Origin: Paralithodes platypus
Taxonomy: Eukaryota > Arthropoda > Malacostraca > Decapoda > Lithodidae
Direction: 5' to 3'
DNA: 64,000 nt
NCBI GenBank assembly: GCA_032716605.1
Contig: CM064523.1
Location: 47,090,215-47,154,214, forward strand
The position numbers and the translations under genes were made by a program. Within the stretch, counting starts at the first letter, position 1; each line of letters begins with the position of its first letter. Positions 11,164 to 21,509 of this stretch are shown in pieces. The notes under the pieces are model-generated. The model was given only the letters and a program-made list of their open reading frames with translations. It did not search any database and was not told where the DNA came from.

Positions 11164-11973
11164 ATGATAATAATGATTATGATAACTCGGCCCCAGTCGA
11201 GGAATAATCCTGATGACAGACAAAACGCAGTGAGAGATGCAGTACAAATGAACCGTGAAACAGACAATGAAGTTAATGGAGATGTACAAGCAAACCCTGT
11301 TAGAGAAAATGCAGAAAATAACAATCAACAACTGGAGCCCGCAGAAGAAAACGCAGGAATCAATAATTCGCAAGACAACAGAGGTGTGGAACAAAATAAT
11401 GAAAATAGTGTAGGCCTAAACGAAGATAATGAGAGAGAAATAATCGAAAATCGTGAACAGAACGAACGACCTCGTAACGTAAAGATGAATGGTGGAGAAT
11501 GGATGGGACATTCTGGTGACGGACTCACAACATTAGTGAATGAAATCTATACAGAAGTGATACAATGGCAACATAATAAGTTTGAACTACCGATTTGTGA
11601 AGCCGCAAAAGACATGCTGGGGGAACTCAGACGTATTATCCTAAAGTATGTTCAGGATGCCCCGTTGGTGCACGTGGCAATCAAGATAGCTTCTTTCATT
11701 CCTCAGTTGTTCCTTCAAAGAAAAAGACCAAAGGGAAAACTGAATGAGAACATTAAAGCGCTGAAACAGAGAATGGAGTGGTGGAAAAATGGGGAGTTAG
11801 ACAAAATTCTTAGCCAAGTACGAGCAATCCAGCAAAGACTGAAAACAAAACAACGAAGAAAGGGGAAGCCAGATGATATGGCACGATCAGTGGGAAATAG
11901 CATGAGGATTGGTAAAGTGGCACAGGCAGTCAGAATGGTCACTGGGAAGCCTCAAGTGGGGTGCACGAAGTGA
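11164..11973 (+). CDS. N-terminal part of a YADD-RT/nuclease retroelement polyprotein
   Basis: This 269-codon frame begins with an Asn/Glu-rich, low-complexity region to about residue 100. A conserved-looking basic region follows (residues about 120-265: NKFELPICEAAKDML, then LFLQRKRPKGK). In the family as I recall it, a region like this directly precedes the RT in one long protein, so this frame and the next (from 11916) are probably one ORF split by a single-base frameshift near 11940-11970. The two frames overlap by 58 nt and the junction falls where the conserved Lys/Arg-rich linker should continue. No N-terminal zinc finger of the R2 type was seen. Its role is unknown; RNA binding is plausible from the basic content. 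Confidence 0.7.
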   Translation: MIIMIMITRPQSRNNPDDRQNAVRDAVQMNRETDNEVNGDVQANPVRENAENNNQQLEPAEENAGINNSQDNRGVEQNNENSVGLNEDNEREIIENREQNERPRNVKMNGGEWMGHSGDGLTTLVNEIYTEVIQWQHNKFELPICEAAKDMLGELRRIILKYVQDAPLVHVAIKIASFIPQLFLQRKRPKGKLNENIKALKQRMEWWKNGELDKILSQVRAIQQRLKTKQRRKGKPDDMARSVGNSMRIGKVAQAVRMVTGKPQVGCTK

Positions 11974-14156
11974 ATCGACGCATCTTGGACCAGCTGAAGG
12001 AGAAACACCCAGAAGCAAAACCAGCAATTGATGAGGCCAAACTAGACGGGGAATATGTTCCTCCAGACCCGGTGATATATGAGAATATAACTGGAGACCT
12101 TATATGGAGAAAGGCGCTGAAAACACAGGGAGGAGCAGGTCCATCAGGAGTAGATGCTAAGACTTGGAGGATCTTCCTAAGTCAAAACAAGTTTGGTTCA
12201 GCCGCGGGTGACCTTTGTGAAGCAATAGCAATGCTGGCAAAGAAACTTGCATCATCACCATGCATGAACATAGAAGCTCTGACAGCATGTCGCCTGATAC
12301 CTTTAAATAAGATTCCAGGAGTTAGACCAGTAGGCGTTGGGGAAGTTCTTAGAAGGATTATGGGAAAAGCAATCATGTCTGTATTTGGAAAAGATGTACA
12401 AAGAGCAGTGGGCAACTTACAAGTATGTGCAGGACAGCAAGCCGGAGGAGAAGCAGCAATACATGCAATGGGGAAGGTGTATCATGAGGAAGATTGTGAA
12501 GCAGTACTGCTAGTGGATGCAACAAATGCCTTTAACACCATTAATAGGGAGGCAGCTATTCACAACATCAAGATCAAATGCCCGAGCATCGCAAAGTACA
12601 TAGAAAATACTTATAAGGAGCCAGTTAACCTGTATATAGTTGGAAGCACAAAGAAGGAAGAAATGAAAATTCTCAAATCAAATGAAGGAACAACGCAAGG
12701 AGATCCAGTGGCAATGGCAATGTACGCACTGGCACTATCAATTCTGAAGCAGAAAATAAAACATGAGGTAACCCGAGTGAAACAAGTGGCGTATGCAGAT
12801 GACCTCACAGGTGCAGGAAAAATAGGGGATCTCAAAGAATGGTGGCGGAGAGTACAATCGGTAAGCGAAGTCATTGGGTACCATCCGAATGCTAGTAAAT
12901 CTGTACTAATAGTGAAAGAAAACAAGTATGAAGAAGCGGTGCGGACTTTTGATGGGACAGGAGTGAAGATTACAAAGGAGGGTCAACGCCATTTGGGAGC
13001 AGTAATAGGCACAGAAGAATGCAAGAGAGACTATGTGCGAAAAAAGGTAGCGGAGTGGGTAAAGGAAGTGAAAACCCTGACAGACATTGCGAAATCTGAA
13101 CCACATGCTGCATATACTGCCTTCACATATGGTGTTAAGCACAGATGGACCTTTCTTATGAGAACAGTGCCTGGCATTAGACAGATGCTCCAACCGCTTG
13201 AAGAAGCAATCCGAGGAACATTCATATCGGCCTTTACAGAGATGGAAGGCGTCACGCAAGAGCTAAGAGATCTATTAGCTCTTCCGCCAAGGTTCGGAGG
13301 TATGGGGATCATAAACCCAGTGGAGGTGGCACTACATGAGTACCAAAATTCCCTTAAACTTACTACGTCTCTGACAGAAAAAATACGGGAGCAAAATGAA
13401 AATGATGAGGTGGACGAAGAGGAACAACGAAATGCAAGACAGGAAATTACAAAGAGCAGAGAAGAGAGACAGAAACATAGCCTAGAACAAATTAAGACCA
13501 GATGTAGGGAAGAACTGAAAATGAGAGTTGAGATGGCACAAGACACAGGGGCTTCAAATTGGCTCACATCATTACCAATAAAGGAGAAAGGCTTCAGCTT
13601 AAATAAACAAGAATTCAATGATGCCGTAGCCTTGAGGTATGGGTGGCCAGTTTCGAACCTGCTGCTGAAAAGTGCATGCGGTGAAATAAACAACCCAGAC
13701 CACTGTATGACCTGTAAGAAAGGAGGATTCATCTGTATCCGGCATGATGAAGTACGAGACATCACTGCACAAATGCTGGACGAGGTGTGCCATGATGTCA
13801 GAATCGAACCGGAACTTCTGCCTATGGACGGACAGCGCTTGGCCCACAATACTGCAAATACTTCAAATGAAGCAAGAGTGGACGTAAGTGCTCGAGGTTT
13901 TTGGACGAGGGGACAACGGGCTTTTTTCGACATCAGAATCTTCAACCCAAGAGCACAAACATATCGTGAGCGAGGACACAAGGCGGCATACTTGAGAAAC
14001 GAAAGTGAGAAAAAACGCGCTTATGAAAAAAGAATTTTGAACAGGGATCAAGGAAGCTTTACTCCTCTGGTCTTCTCATCGTCGGGAGGTATGGGACCTT
14101 CTGCAAGTGTCTTCTATGCCAGATTAGCTGAACAAATATCGGAGAAAAAGCGCTAG
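11916..14156 (+). CDS. Reverse transcriptase with C-terminal restriction-like nuclease domain
   Basis: The frame is open from 11916; no ATG decides the start, which fits a polyprotein. RT motifs: GGAGPSGVDAKTW, LIPLNKIPGVRPVGVGEVLRR, LLVDATNAFNTINR, EGTTQGDPVAM and the catalytic AYADD near 12793. A Cys/His motif follows (residues CMTCKKGGFICIRHDEVRD, about 13705-13760). Next is ARVDVSARGFW...AFFDIRIFNP (13873-13950), which resembles a PD-(D/E)XK-type nuclease core, then GSFTPLVFSSSGGMG. RT plus a downstream nuclease suggests target-primed integration with a site-cutting enzyme. I recall this protein family as widespread in cnidarians, molluscs, fish and other animals but cannot name its clade. 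The frame stops at TAG 14154-14156, yet the conserved C-terminus continues in frame beyond it, so this stop looks acquired. Confidence 0.85.
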   Translation, partial: SGTGSQNGHWEASSGVHEVNRRILDQLKEKHPEAKPAIDEAKLDGEYVPPDPVIYENITGDLIWRKALKTQGGAGPSGVDAKTWRIFLSQNKFGSAAGDLCEAIAMLAKKLASSPCMNIEALTACRLIPLNKIPGVRPVGVGEVLRRIMGKAIMSVFGKDVQRAVGNLQVCAGQQAGGEAAIHAMGKVYHEEDCEAVLLVDATNAFNTINREAAIHNIKIKCPSIAKYIENTYKEPVNLYIVGSTKKEEMKILKSNEGTTQGDPVAMAMYALALSILKQKIKHEVTRVKQVAYADDLTGAGKIGDLKEWWRRVQSVSEVIGYHPNASKSVLIVKENKYEEAVRTFDGTGVKITKEGQRHLGAVIGTEECKRDYVRKKVAEWVKEVKTLTDIAKSEPHAAYTAFTYGVKHRWTFLMRTVPGIRQMLQPLEEAIRGTFISAFTEMEGVTQELRDLLALPPRFGGMGIINPVEVALHEYQNSLKLTTSLTEKIREQNENDEVDEEEQRNARQEITKSREERQKHSLEQIKTRCREELKMRVEMAQDTGASNWLTSLPIKEKGFSLNKQEFNDAVALRYGWPVSNLLLKSACGEINNPDHCMTCKKGGFICIRHDEVRDITAQMLDEVCHDVRIEPELLPMDGQRLAHNTANTSNEARVDVSARGFWTRGQRAFFDIRIFNPRAQTYRERGHKAAYLRNESEKKRAYEKRILNRDQGSFTPLVFSSSGGMGPSASVFYARLAEQISEKKR

Positions 14157-14336
14157 CATAGAAGCCAAGTCATAACTTGGATGAGATGCCGGCTCTCTTT
14201 CTCTCTTCTCAGGTCTGCACTCCTATGTCTCAGGGGTACAAGGTCCTCCCCGCTACAGAGGACAAGAGTGAGAGACTTGGACTTTGAAATGGTCGTGGCG
14301 GAGGGACGAATTGGGGAACAACTAGGTTTATTGTAG
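14157..14336 (+). pseudogene. Conserved C-terminus of the RT/nuclease protein beyond a premature TAG
   Basis: In the same frame after TAG 14154 the translation reads SQVITWMRCRLSFSLLRSAL and CLRGTRS. These are positions I recall as conserved in this family right after the SEKK segment. The open frame then ends at TAG 14334-14336. Either this copy is inactivated by the stop, or the protein is truncated by about 60 residues. Confidence 0.7.
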
Positions 14337-14434
14337 GGAGGTACTGGTACAATAAGATAAACTACAATATAACTAGAATAAGATAGATTGTACACCACTT
14401 TGTAACTGTCACCTTAATAAAAAAAAAAAAAAAA
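14337..14434 (+). other. 3' untranslated region and poly(A) tail of the RT/nuclease element
   Basis: About 80 bp of non-coding sequence with CCTTAATAAA near 14412-14421, followed by a run of A residues up to 14434. The tail marks the 3' end of the retroposed element. No confident target duplication was found, so the 5' end (about 11.0 kb) is approximate. Confidence 0.8.
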
Positions 14435-15325
14435 ATGTGTGTAGGGTGTGAGAGATGCACCTGTTTGGTTTTTGGAGTGTGGGATGGTGAGAGTCAGCAT
14501 GATTTGTGGGGTGGGGAAGGATGTGTTGTCTGGTCTGGGATGGATGCAGGATATAAACATAAGAAAAAGTATGATGATGCATGTGTTGGTATGATTAAGT
14601 CCTGGGTATTACCAGATGCCTTACAACAGTACCATAGGGGTAATGCTACTAAGAGGTGTACAACAAGGTCAATTGAACGTTCACCATACACAAATATGTA
14701 AAACAAAATAAGGGATGCAATATATATCTTACCCACTTCAGTTATGTAAGGAGTAACATTAATCAGTAATTATTATTTTGTTATCATTGCAATTGCTCTG
14801 AATGTTTGTTTTCTTTATTTGGAATGCACAATTAGGTGCATGTACAGTAGTTTGTTTTGAGATATTTCATGTTTTCTTTCCTTTATACTATAGCTAATAT
14901 GAGAACACATTGTCAGGGTGCCAACTCTCCAAATGCGCTCCACAAAGGTGAGTAATAAAATAATAACATCTGGGAGTACACATTTATTGAAGGGGGAAAT
15001 TAACAGTTGGGATTACTGGCAGTCTCTTGGCTACTGATTATGTAACCAGATAGCCTACGGTAGGTGGGGACGCCCACCATTCACATTATGTGATCAATGT
15101 TGTGGTCAGAGAATGTATATTTACTGGAAAGTGTATCTGGTCAGTTGGTCAGTTACACTTTACAAGCATCACATGAAAGTGGTTAATGCATAGGCTTGCA
15201 GAAAGGATGTACAACTCTGTATTGCTGCTACCTTATGAATCCTAAAGGTGGCAAGGTGATGTTGAACCATAAGACTCATACAACACTGGTGGGTTGTAGT
15301 TGGGGATTCCCTTCTGTTTTTACTA
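14435..15325. other. Unassigned sequence
   Basis: No element boundaries recognised. An 88-codon frame (14435-14701) directly after the poly(A) tail has no known motif. The last part (from 15187) belongs to a frame that can be followed across two TTAA insertions; see findings. Confidence 0.4.
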
Positions 15326-15329
15326 TTAA

Positions 15330-16936
15330 CCCACTGGACCCCAGCGCCGCACATGATGTATCGCCTATGTATGTAACGCACAGTCTTAGCGCCTCGGTAC
15401 CTGTGTCCGCAATTTCGCTCTTATTTACTCATGTCCTATGGCACATAGAGGGCTTAGATTTGTATGTGAAATACTTTAGAATACCGCGGAACAATACTGA
15501 TGCAACGCAACCCCCCAAGTATACCCCTACCCTAGCGACTTGCGAGTGTTATACATCATTTCTGACCGCCCAACCTCCAGCCACCGTCACCCACGCAGGG
15601 GTGTAAGTGTTGAGGAGACACTTTCTATACTGGAAGATAGTAATACGATAATCTTAACCAAAATATTATGTAGTAACAGTGGAAGAGTGTAAGAGAAGTA
15701 AGCTAACCACACAAAGCTCAGAGTGGTGATGGTAGTGGTGGTGGCAGGATTAGTGTGCTTATGTAAATGTGTTCTCGTACTGATGTAGCCCTGTGTTTGA
15801 CAGTTTGACAGTAGTTCAAGGACCATCACATCCTTGAACACTTACGAGCTACCTATACAAATGTTTGCATAATATATGTGACAGTGAGACTCACAATGCA
15901 ATAATCATAACCGAAATATTTTGCAGTAACAGTGTAACAGGCAAAGTCAAAATATACTAGCCACGGATTTTAGCTCAGAGTTGTGTTGGTGGTGGCAGGA
16001 ACAGCGTGCGCACATAAATGTGTTCTCATAGACTCGTTTCTGAACCTCTACCCTCCCGTGACTGATGGAGTCCTGTGGTTCACACAGTGTTTCAGGGACT
16101 ATCACACCCTTGAACACTTACAAGCTGCCTACAAATTATCGCATAATATAAGTGACAGTGACACTTGCAAAACGATAATCGTAACCATAATATTATGCAG
16201 TAACAAGGGAACAGGCAAAGTCAAAAGACTAACCACAGAGCTTAGTCAAGAGTTGTGTTGGGGTGGTATAGAGTGTGTTCATATGTGTGTTATGATGGCC
16301 GGCCATCACTATGACAACCAGGACTCTCCAGGCTTTGTATTGTAAACACTAGACTATATACACTATATAACACTCTACCAACACTCACAATGCCGTTCAG
16401 TGATAGTTCTTGTTATTTTATGCATTGTGAAGGCATAGTGTGAGAGTCATTTGGTGGAGGCAGGCTGTGTATAAGTTTTGGCCGACGGGTACCACGGCAA
16501 CCACGATGAGCGCGAGGCTTGCCACTCGTCGGCACTTAAAACACTTGACTTTATGCACTTATCACACTGTAACTTCACTTACAATTACATTCTGTGATAC
16601 GTATTTCCATATGATGAACTATGGAGGCACACATAATGCTCGGGTGGTGTAAATAAGTGTCAATCATAGACTGGAGGCTTCGTACATCAGCTACGCTGCT
16701 TCACCCAGCTGTCGTTTGCAGGCGCGGGAGTTTTGAAGAGGCGCATGGCACCCAGTGATTGTGGTGATCCTCCCCCCCCCCCCTCCCCGACCACCAGGAC
16801 CCACAAATGATCTAGGTGGGAGGTTTTACGTTGTGTTTCCTTCATTACTACTCCATCTCATGTGTTTTCAAGAAAAGAAAAAAAAAATTGGCTTGGCCTG
16901 GGATGTCATATATTATATCATTTGGGGTCCAGTGGG
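15330..16936. mobile_element. TTAA-flanked piggyBac-like MITE, family A copy 2
   Basis: The 14-bp terminal inverted repeat CCCACTGGACCCCA lies at both ends. TTAA flanks are at 15326-15329 and 16937-16940. It shares terminal and internal blocks with copy 1 (2741-3858) but lacks the retroposon. It is expanded by three diverged tandem units in the middle, marked by blocks near 15647, 15902 and 16174 (TAACC..AATATT.TGNAGTAACA). No transposase; mobilisation would need a piggyBac enzyme from elsewhere. Confidence 0.85.
15630..16430 (+). repeat. Three diverged tandem units inside family A MITE copy 2
   Basis: Units of roughly 255-275 bp each carry a TAACAGTG/TAACAAGG block, a TGTGTTCTC/ACCACA segment and a CCTTGAACACTTAC segment in the same order. 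Boundaries are approximate. Confidence 0.7.
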
Positions 16937-17012
16937 TTAAGAGTACTATGTTTGTATCTTGCTTTGGAAATTTACCAGAAAAAGATTACATTTATGATTG
17001 GGAGCTTCTTAA

Positions 17013-17625
17013 CATTTAAACGGCAAATGTATGGTATTTGAAAATGCCCGCCAGGCGAACCTATTTGAGGCTCATTCCGAACGAAAATGGTCATTATCCG
17101 ATATATATCGTCATTACTGATTCATATGCGCCTATTTTATGTTTAATATGAAGATATTATCATGTAACAGCAACAAAACAAGTGGCAATAGTATTTGGGG
17201 TGTGAAAAAGACGAAGTATTGCCAACCGGTTCATTCATGAGAGGAGAGCCGGCGCGGCGCACACCCTCCCCTTCTCACTTGTCGATCCCCTCTGACGTCT
17301 TGCAAGTGAAGTCTCTCTCTTGCTACGATCTCTATATGTCTCCCCTTCAACCTTGAAACCGGGTGGGGGATATTGGCGCGGAAAATATACCGATAAACAA
17401 GGGAATAAAAAGAAATATAGGCGATATTTCAATGGGGGGGGGGGTTGACACATGTGGACAAGTGATAGGAGGTATGGAGGGAAACTATCTCACTAAATCA
17501 CATATTCCTTTGTCTAGAGTGCCACTGAGGTCTTTTAAAATGTTTTTTTTTTAGGCCTTGGATTTTTAGAGTCACGTCACCTTCGCCTAGTAAAACCTCT
17601 TAAGAGTCTCGGGACCGTTCCCGGG
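17013..17625. mobile_element. TTAA-flanked piggyBac-like MITE, family B copy 2 (diverged)
   Basis: TTAA at 17009-17012 and 17626-17629. The right end has CTCTTAAGAGTCTC and TTCCCGGGTTAA as in the copy at 60338-60965. The left half shares TATTTGAGG, CATATGCGCCTATT and AACAAAACAAGTG blocks with that copy. It lies only 72 bp from the right end of family A copy 2. The left terminus is less certain. Confidence 0.65.
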
Positions 17626-17918
17626 TTAACACATACAGTATAGTCAAACACAAAGTTCCTTCTCACCTTTACTCTGAATGAAGTCAAATACAAGGCTGTT
17701 GAAAGAAAGAATGTCTGAGCAACCACATGAAAATGAAAGGGACTGAAGTGTTACAGTTGTTAAAACATTCAAGCATTTAATAGCCCCCGGGGGTAAGGGG
17801 TCTTTCACATTTAGTGGAGGAAAAAGAAGATGCCTCTCCATTCTCATTCTGTAATGTTCAATGCTGTTGATATAATTCACTTTATCATGCCACTTTTATG
17901 AAACAGATCATTGCACTT

Positions 17919-18345
17919 CTAATAAAAGTAGCGTACTCTTTTCCCTTCAAGAGAAGTAAGTTTTTTCATGGTAAGAATTTGCAGCAGTTCTCTGAATTTT
18001 CTCCAATCACACCTAACTTGGGCAGCTTTGATTCCACCGTCAGTAGAGATGGTTTCACCCAAGTAGCGAAGCTTGTTCAACTGCTCCAATGAAACATTGT
18101 AATGGTTGACACTTTCAGGCCGGTTAATTAAAATGAGCTTCCTCTTGCTTACTGCACATACAATTTGCATTATTTCAGATTTCTTCCTCAGCAGAGGTCC
18201 TCTTATTCTAGTACAACACTTGTTCCCATGTTGCACCTAGCAACGACAGAAGCTACACTGAAATGAGTTCCTGCATATTGCACATTGGTATTCACCACTG
18301 TTGTATACATTTCCTTGCCCTAATCCACTGTGTATGACCCTGGTT

Positions 18346-18402
<57 letters not shown>

Positions 18403-18419
18403 TATGTATATATATATAT

Positions 18420-18484
<65 letters not shown>

Positions 18485-18802
18485 ATATAACCGGTAACTC
18501 TTTATTCTATAGTTGCAATACCCTCCCTCCACCTCTTGAATTTAGCTTCAGCATTTTGTGCTTATCTGCAGTACAAACTAAGGTATCTTTGTAGAGCAGT
18601 TCTCAATGGAGCCCAGTCCTAAAATTTAGATAATGCCTCCAAAACCATCACAAAGATAAATTGGCTTAACACTGACCCCTGGTGAACTCCAACACTAACT
18701 GTAATTCTTCGCTCAGTACACCTTTCACGCTTCTACACCAAGTGTTGGCATAGCCCACTACAGGACATCCCTGGGCATCCTATCAAAGGCCCTTTTCCAG
18801 GT
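17919..18802 (-). pseudogene. Decayed LINE family C (RTE-like) reverse transcriptase
   Basis: On the minus strand, remnants of one RT can be read in several frames. From 18802 downward: KRAFDRMPRDVL, then VGVHQGSVLS, then VMVLEALS. Past the AT array come a Cys-rich segment (YQCAIC, 18240-18290) and, in the frame 18236-17919, LRYLGETISTDGG and DWRKFREL. The order and motifs match RTE-type LINE proteins. Multiple stops and frameshifts plus a 140-bp TA expansion show it is long dead. The YADD catalytic motif is not recoverable. Confidence 0.75.
18345..18490. repeat. (TA)n microsatellite inside a LINE relic
   Basis: TA dinucleotide array, interrupted by ATGTA and CCGA, splitting the RTE-like fragment. 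Confidence 0.95.
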
Positions 18803-19138
18803 CTAGGCTACAGATTCATGGTTGGGTAGTGTTCCGTAAGTACCTCAAATATATGACTGCAACTAATCGTAACTGATTTCTGTATCATGGAATATATACA
18901 ATACTTCCCATGTAACTCGTGCAGGTCAACAAAGGAACTTAAATTGAAACACGATGTTATGCATTTTGTTGTGTGCCATATTTTTTGCAATACCTACTGT
19001 GTGAATCACTGATTTGCTCTTTGCCAAACAATTGTTATATTTCTGCAGTTAATTGATATGCTAAGGAGGCTGTTTAATAAAATATGTGTTTCATACAGTT
19101 TGTTTTGCAGAATTGTGACACAGGCCAAAATGCACATG

Positions 19139-19438
19139 TTATGCAGAAGTGTTCATGGTTATAGGTAGTGTACAGTTATATATACCAAGTACTGTAAAGT
19201 TCAAGGGCCTCACTAGTCAAGGTTTATTTCAAGATTTTCTTCCCCTAGATGGATTGCCTGCCAAGGGTAAAGATTCTTATCAACTTACTCCTTTACCTCT
19301 TTAACCATAAGAATCTTTACCCTTGGCAGGCAATCCAGCTAGGGGAAGAAAATCTTCAAAATATACCTTGAATAGTGAGGCCCTTAAACTTTACAGTACT
19401 TGGTATACTACCTATAACCATGACAACGTCTGCATAAT
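19139..19438. mobile_element. Hairpin (long inverted repeat) MITE
   Basis: The left arm starts TTATGCAGA (19139) then CATGGTTATAGGTAG (19154). The right arm mirrors it and ends CTACCTATAACCATG (19422) and TCTGCATAA (19437). Arms are about 130 bp, nearly identical, around a loop of roughly 30 bp. Stretches such as AAGGGTAAAGATTCTTA and its complement pair exactly. A transcript would fold into a very stable hairpin. The transposon class is unresolved. Confidence 0.85.
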
Positions 19439-19559
19439 AGCAACTCTAGACTGACAATGAGCGGACTCTATCCTTCAAAGCTGTACCTCTATTTCCTGGA
19501 AAGCTGCCAGAATTTATACAGAGTAAGCCATGCTATCATGGATGTACAGTAGGTCTTTA

Positions 19560-19680
19560 ACCCTGTTACCCAGGGTGATGCCATTATGGCGTCAATAGGG
19601 TGACTGTAACTCCACTCGAAGCCATGTGATCGATGCACACACACATGCACATTCACATATGTACCCACACACACAAGCAT
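19560..19680. repeat. CA-rich tract within unassigned sequence
   Basis: Short ACACAC runs and a CCCTGTTACCCAGGGTGATGCC block. No pairing end was found, so it is not called as a transposon. Confidence 0.4.
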
Positions 19681-19834
19681 TGATTAATTTTCAGACCCAC
19701 ATGTATATAGGTCTACACACGCAAGCTCAAGGACTGGTTTTCTTGCTGTGGTTCAATCCACGATAAAAAGAGAATGATGAAGGTAAGATGATCCTCAGGG
19801 TATTAGAGTGTGAAGCCTATAATTGGGCTTTGTA

Positions 19835-19930
19835 ATTGAATTGGGGTTGTGTGGGACAGGGATCTGCCTTGCTTAGGCCAATCGGCTTTCTGCAGACTCC
19901 CATTTTCTTATGTTCTTATGTTCTTATGTA
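19835..19930 (+). mobile_element. LINE 3' end with (TTCTTATG)n tail
   Basis: GGGACAGGGATCTGCC, then TTCTGCAGACTCCC, ends in three TTCTTATG units. Short tandem octamers after a conserved TTCTGCAG block are what I recall for 3' ends of CR1/L2-type LINEs. No coding part remains. Confidence 0.6.
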
Positions 19931-20959
19931 ACCAAGCAACGTTGAAGCATGAGGTTCTCACCATTCTCAAGCTGAATTAAGGTATGTAATCATGGTATTT
20001 GGTTGATAAATATATGTAGATTACTTCTTAAGCTACAAGGCCCTTACATGTCTGTATTCCTGGCGAGGTGAACTGGCGGGAATATTCAAAGGCCTGTGAC
20101 GGGGAGTTAAACCACATATCTTTATGTTCAGACATAACTTATGTATCTTATGCTGTAAGTGGTAACTAAAAGGGACTGGTGGAGTGAGCTCGAAGGAAAA
20201 CAAACAACAACAGCTATATTGATCCTCACTAGGGTGCTTAATGCAGAATAAGCATGGGATAAATCAGGACTACTACCAAATATAACACCAGGCTAGACAA
20301 GACAATTTTGAAACTAAATCCCGCTCTGATGGGTCTGTATAACCTTTCGTCATGCAGTGTATGATAAGTAATGACATAGCCTAATACTGTACCATTGATT
20401 TAGCAACACCAACTCTTGACTATTATGTTGTTGCTGACAGCCCTTCAGAACTGTATGTATGTATGCTGGAGAAATGGAAATATTATTAAAAAACACATTT
20501 GTAATGCCCTATTTTAAAACAACGTAATTGTAAAGACATTATTATAAATAATAACCTCTTCATTCTTAACACCTACTAACTTCTCTTGTACAGTTACCAA
20601 ACTATGTACTTGGTACAAATGTTGTAGGAGGATGGTTGTATGTGACCACTGTATTGGGTAATGCTTAGTATTCTTGTGAATTAATTATTTTAGACATATC
20701 GAACCTCAGACCCTGCATGGAGTAGGGGGCAGTGTTCAAAAATTGTACACGGGAGACTCGAGATCGATCCCTCACTGGCCGGATTGTGATTTTGACACTC
20801 ACTCTTATCCTCCCAACCCCCCTCTGCAATGGCAGATATCAGAGGTTCAGTAGACCAGGGCTGCAATTCCATTGTGAATGCTAGCACCTGCCATGGTCAG
20901 CATGATCGAGCTGATTACACTTGTTATTGGCTACATTCACATCCATATTAACAGTTTAC
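19931..20959. other. Unassigned sequence
   Basis: No coding frame, RNA gene or transposon end could be supported here. Confidence 0.5.
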
Positions 20960-20963
20960 TATC

Positions 20964-20999
<36 letters not shown>

Positions 21000-21243
21000 T
21001 TAGTACAATAATGTTAAGGTCTGTTATTATGCGCCATTTCTCTCTAGCCCTCGATCCGAGATTCAATAGCGCTCAACAGACTGACATACAACACACTATA
21101 TTATTACTGAAAGACTATTTCTTGGTTCAAGGGAAATTATATCAGCGATCATTGTATGAGAAAAACCTTCATGCCTGAGCAGGGGATTGAACTCTGGATG
21201 CCCAGGTGGAATACCAAGATGCTCTCCACTACACTACCGAGCC
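20960..21243 (-). mobile_element. tRNA-derived SINE with (ATT)n tail
   Basis: Minus strand head (21243 to about 21172): GGCTCGGTAGTGTAGTGG contains an A-box-like TAGTGTAGTGG, and GAGTTCAATCCC is a B-box. The head resembles a tRNA but the acceptor arm is imperfect. A body of about 170 bp follows, then the ATT array (20963-20998, written AAT on the plus strand) as 3' tail. It abuts the 3' end of the LINE at 21244. Confidence 0.75.
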
Positions 21244-21509
21244 ATTATCTTATTATTAATATTGTTTTTTCTATTTGAGTGAAGGAGACAAAAGGCAGAA
21301 ATGCCTGTAGCGAGTGCCTCCCCCAGAATTAAAAGAGTGACAGGGCCAATATCAGGGGACGTTCGAGCCAAAATGCCTGGATACACGGAGTTTCAAGCAA
21401 TCTAAGTCATAGGAAGAGAGAAGACTGATTATGGGAGAGAATTCCAGAGCTCAGCTGTTGAATAGAAAAAAAGATTGAGAATAACGTTTCACTCTTGGGT
21501 TGGAAAGAT
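21244..21509 (-). pseudogene. LINE family A, 3' terminal fragment (separated by Gypsy cluster)
   Basis: On the minus strand the translation gives the C-terminal motif NPRVKRYSQSFFYSTAELWN followed by SLP, with stops. This matches the WNSLP tail of the LINE at 1-1416. It is the 3' continuation of the fragment at 32303-33806; the Gypsy cluster lies between. An A/T-rich tail follows toward 21244. Confidence 0.75.

Noticed and set aside
13031..13981. A 316-codon minus-strand frame
   Set aside because: It is antisense to the RT/nuclease protein at 11916-14156 and shows no domain of its own.
19559..19700. TTAACCCTGTTACCC as another TTAA element end
   Set aside because: No partner end with GGGTTAA was found downstream; a single end is not enough.
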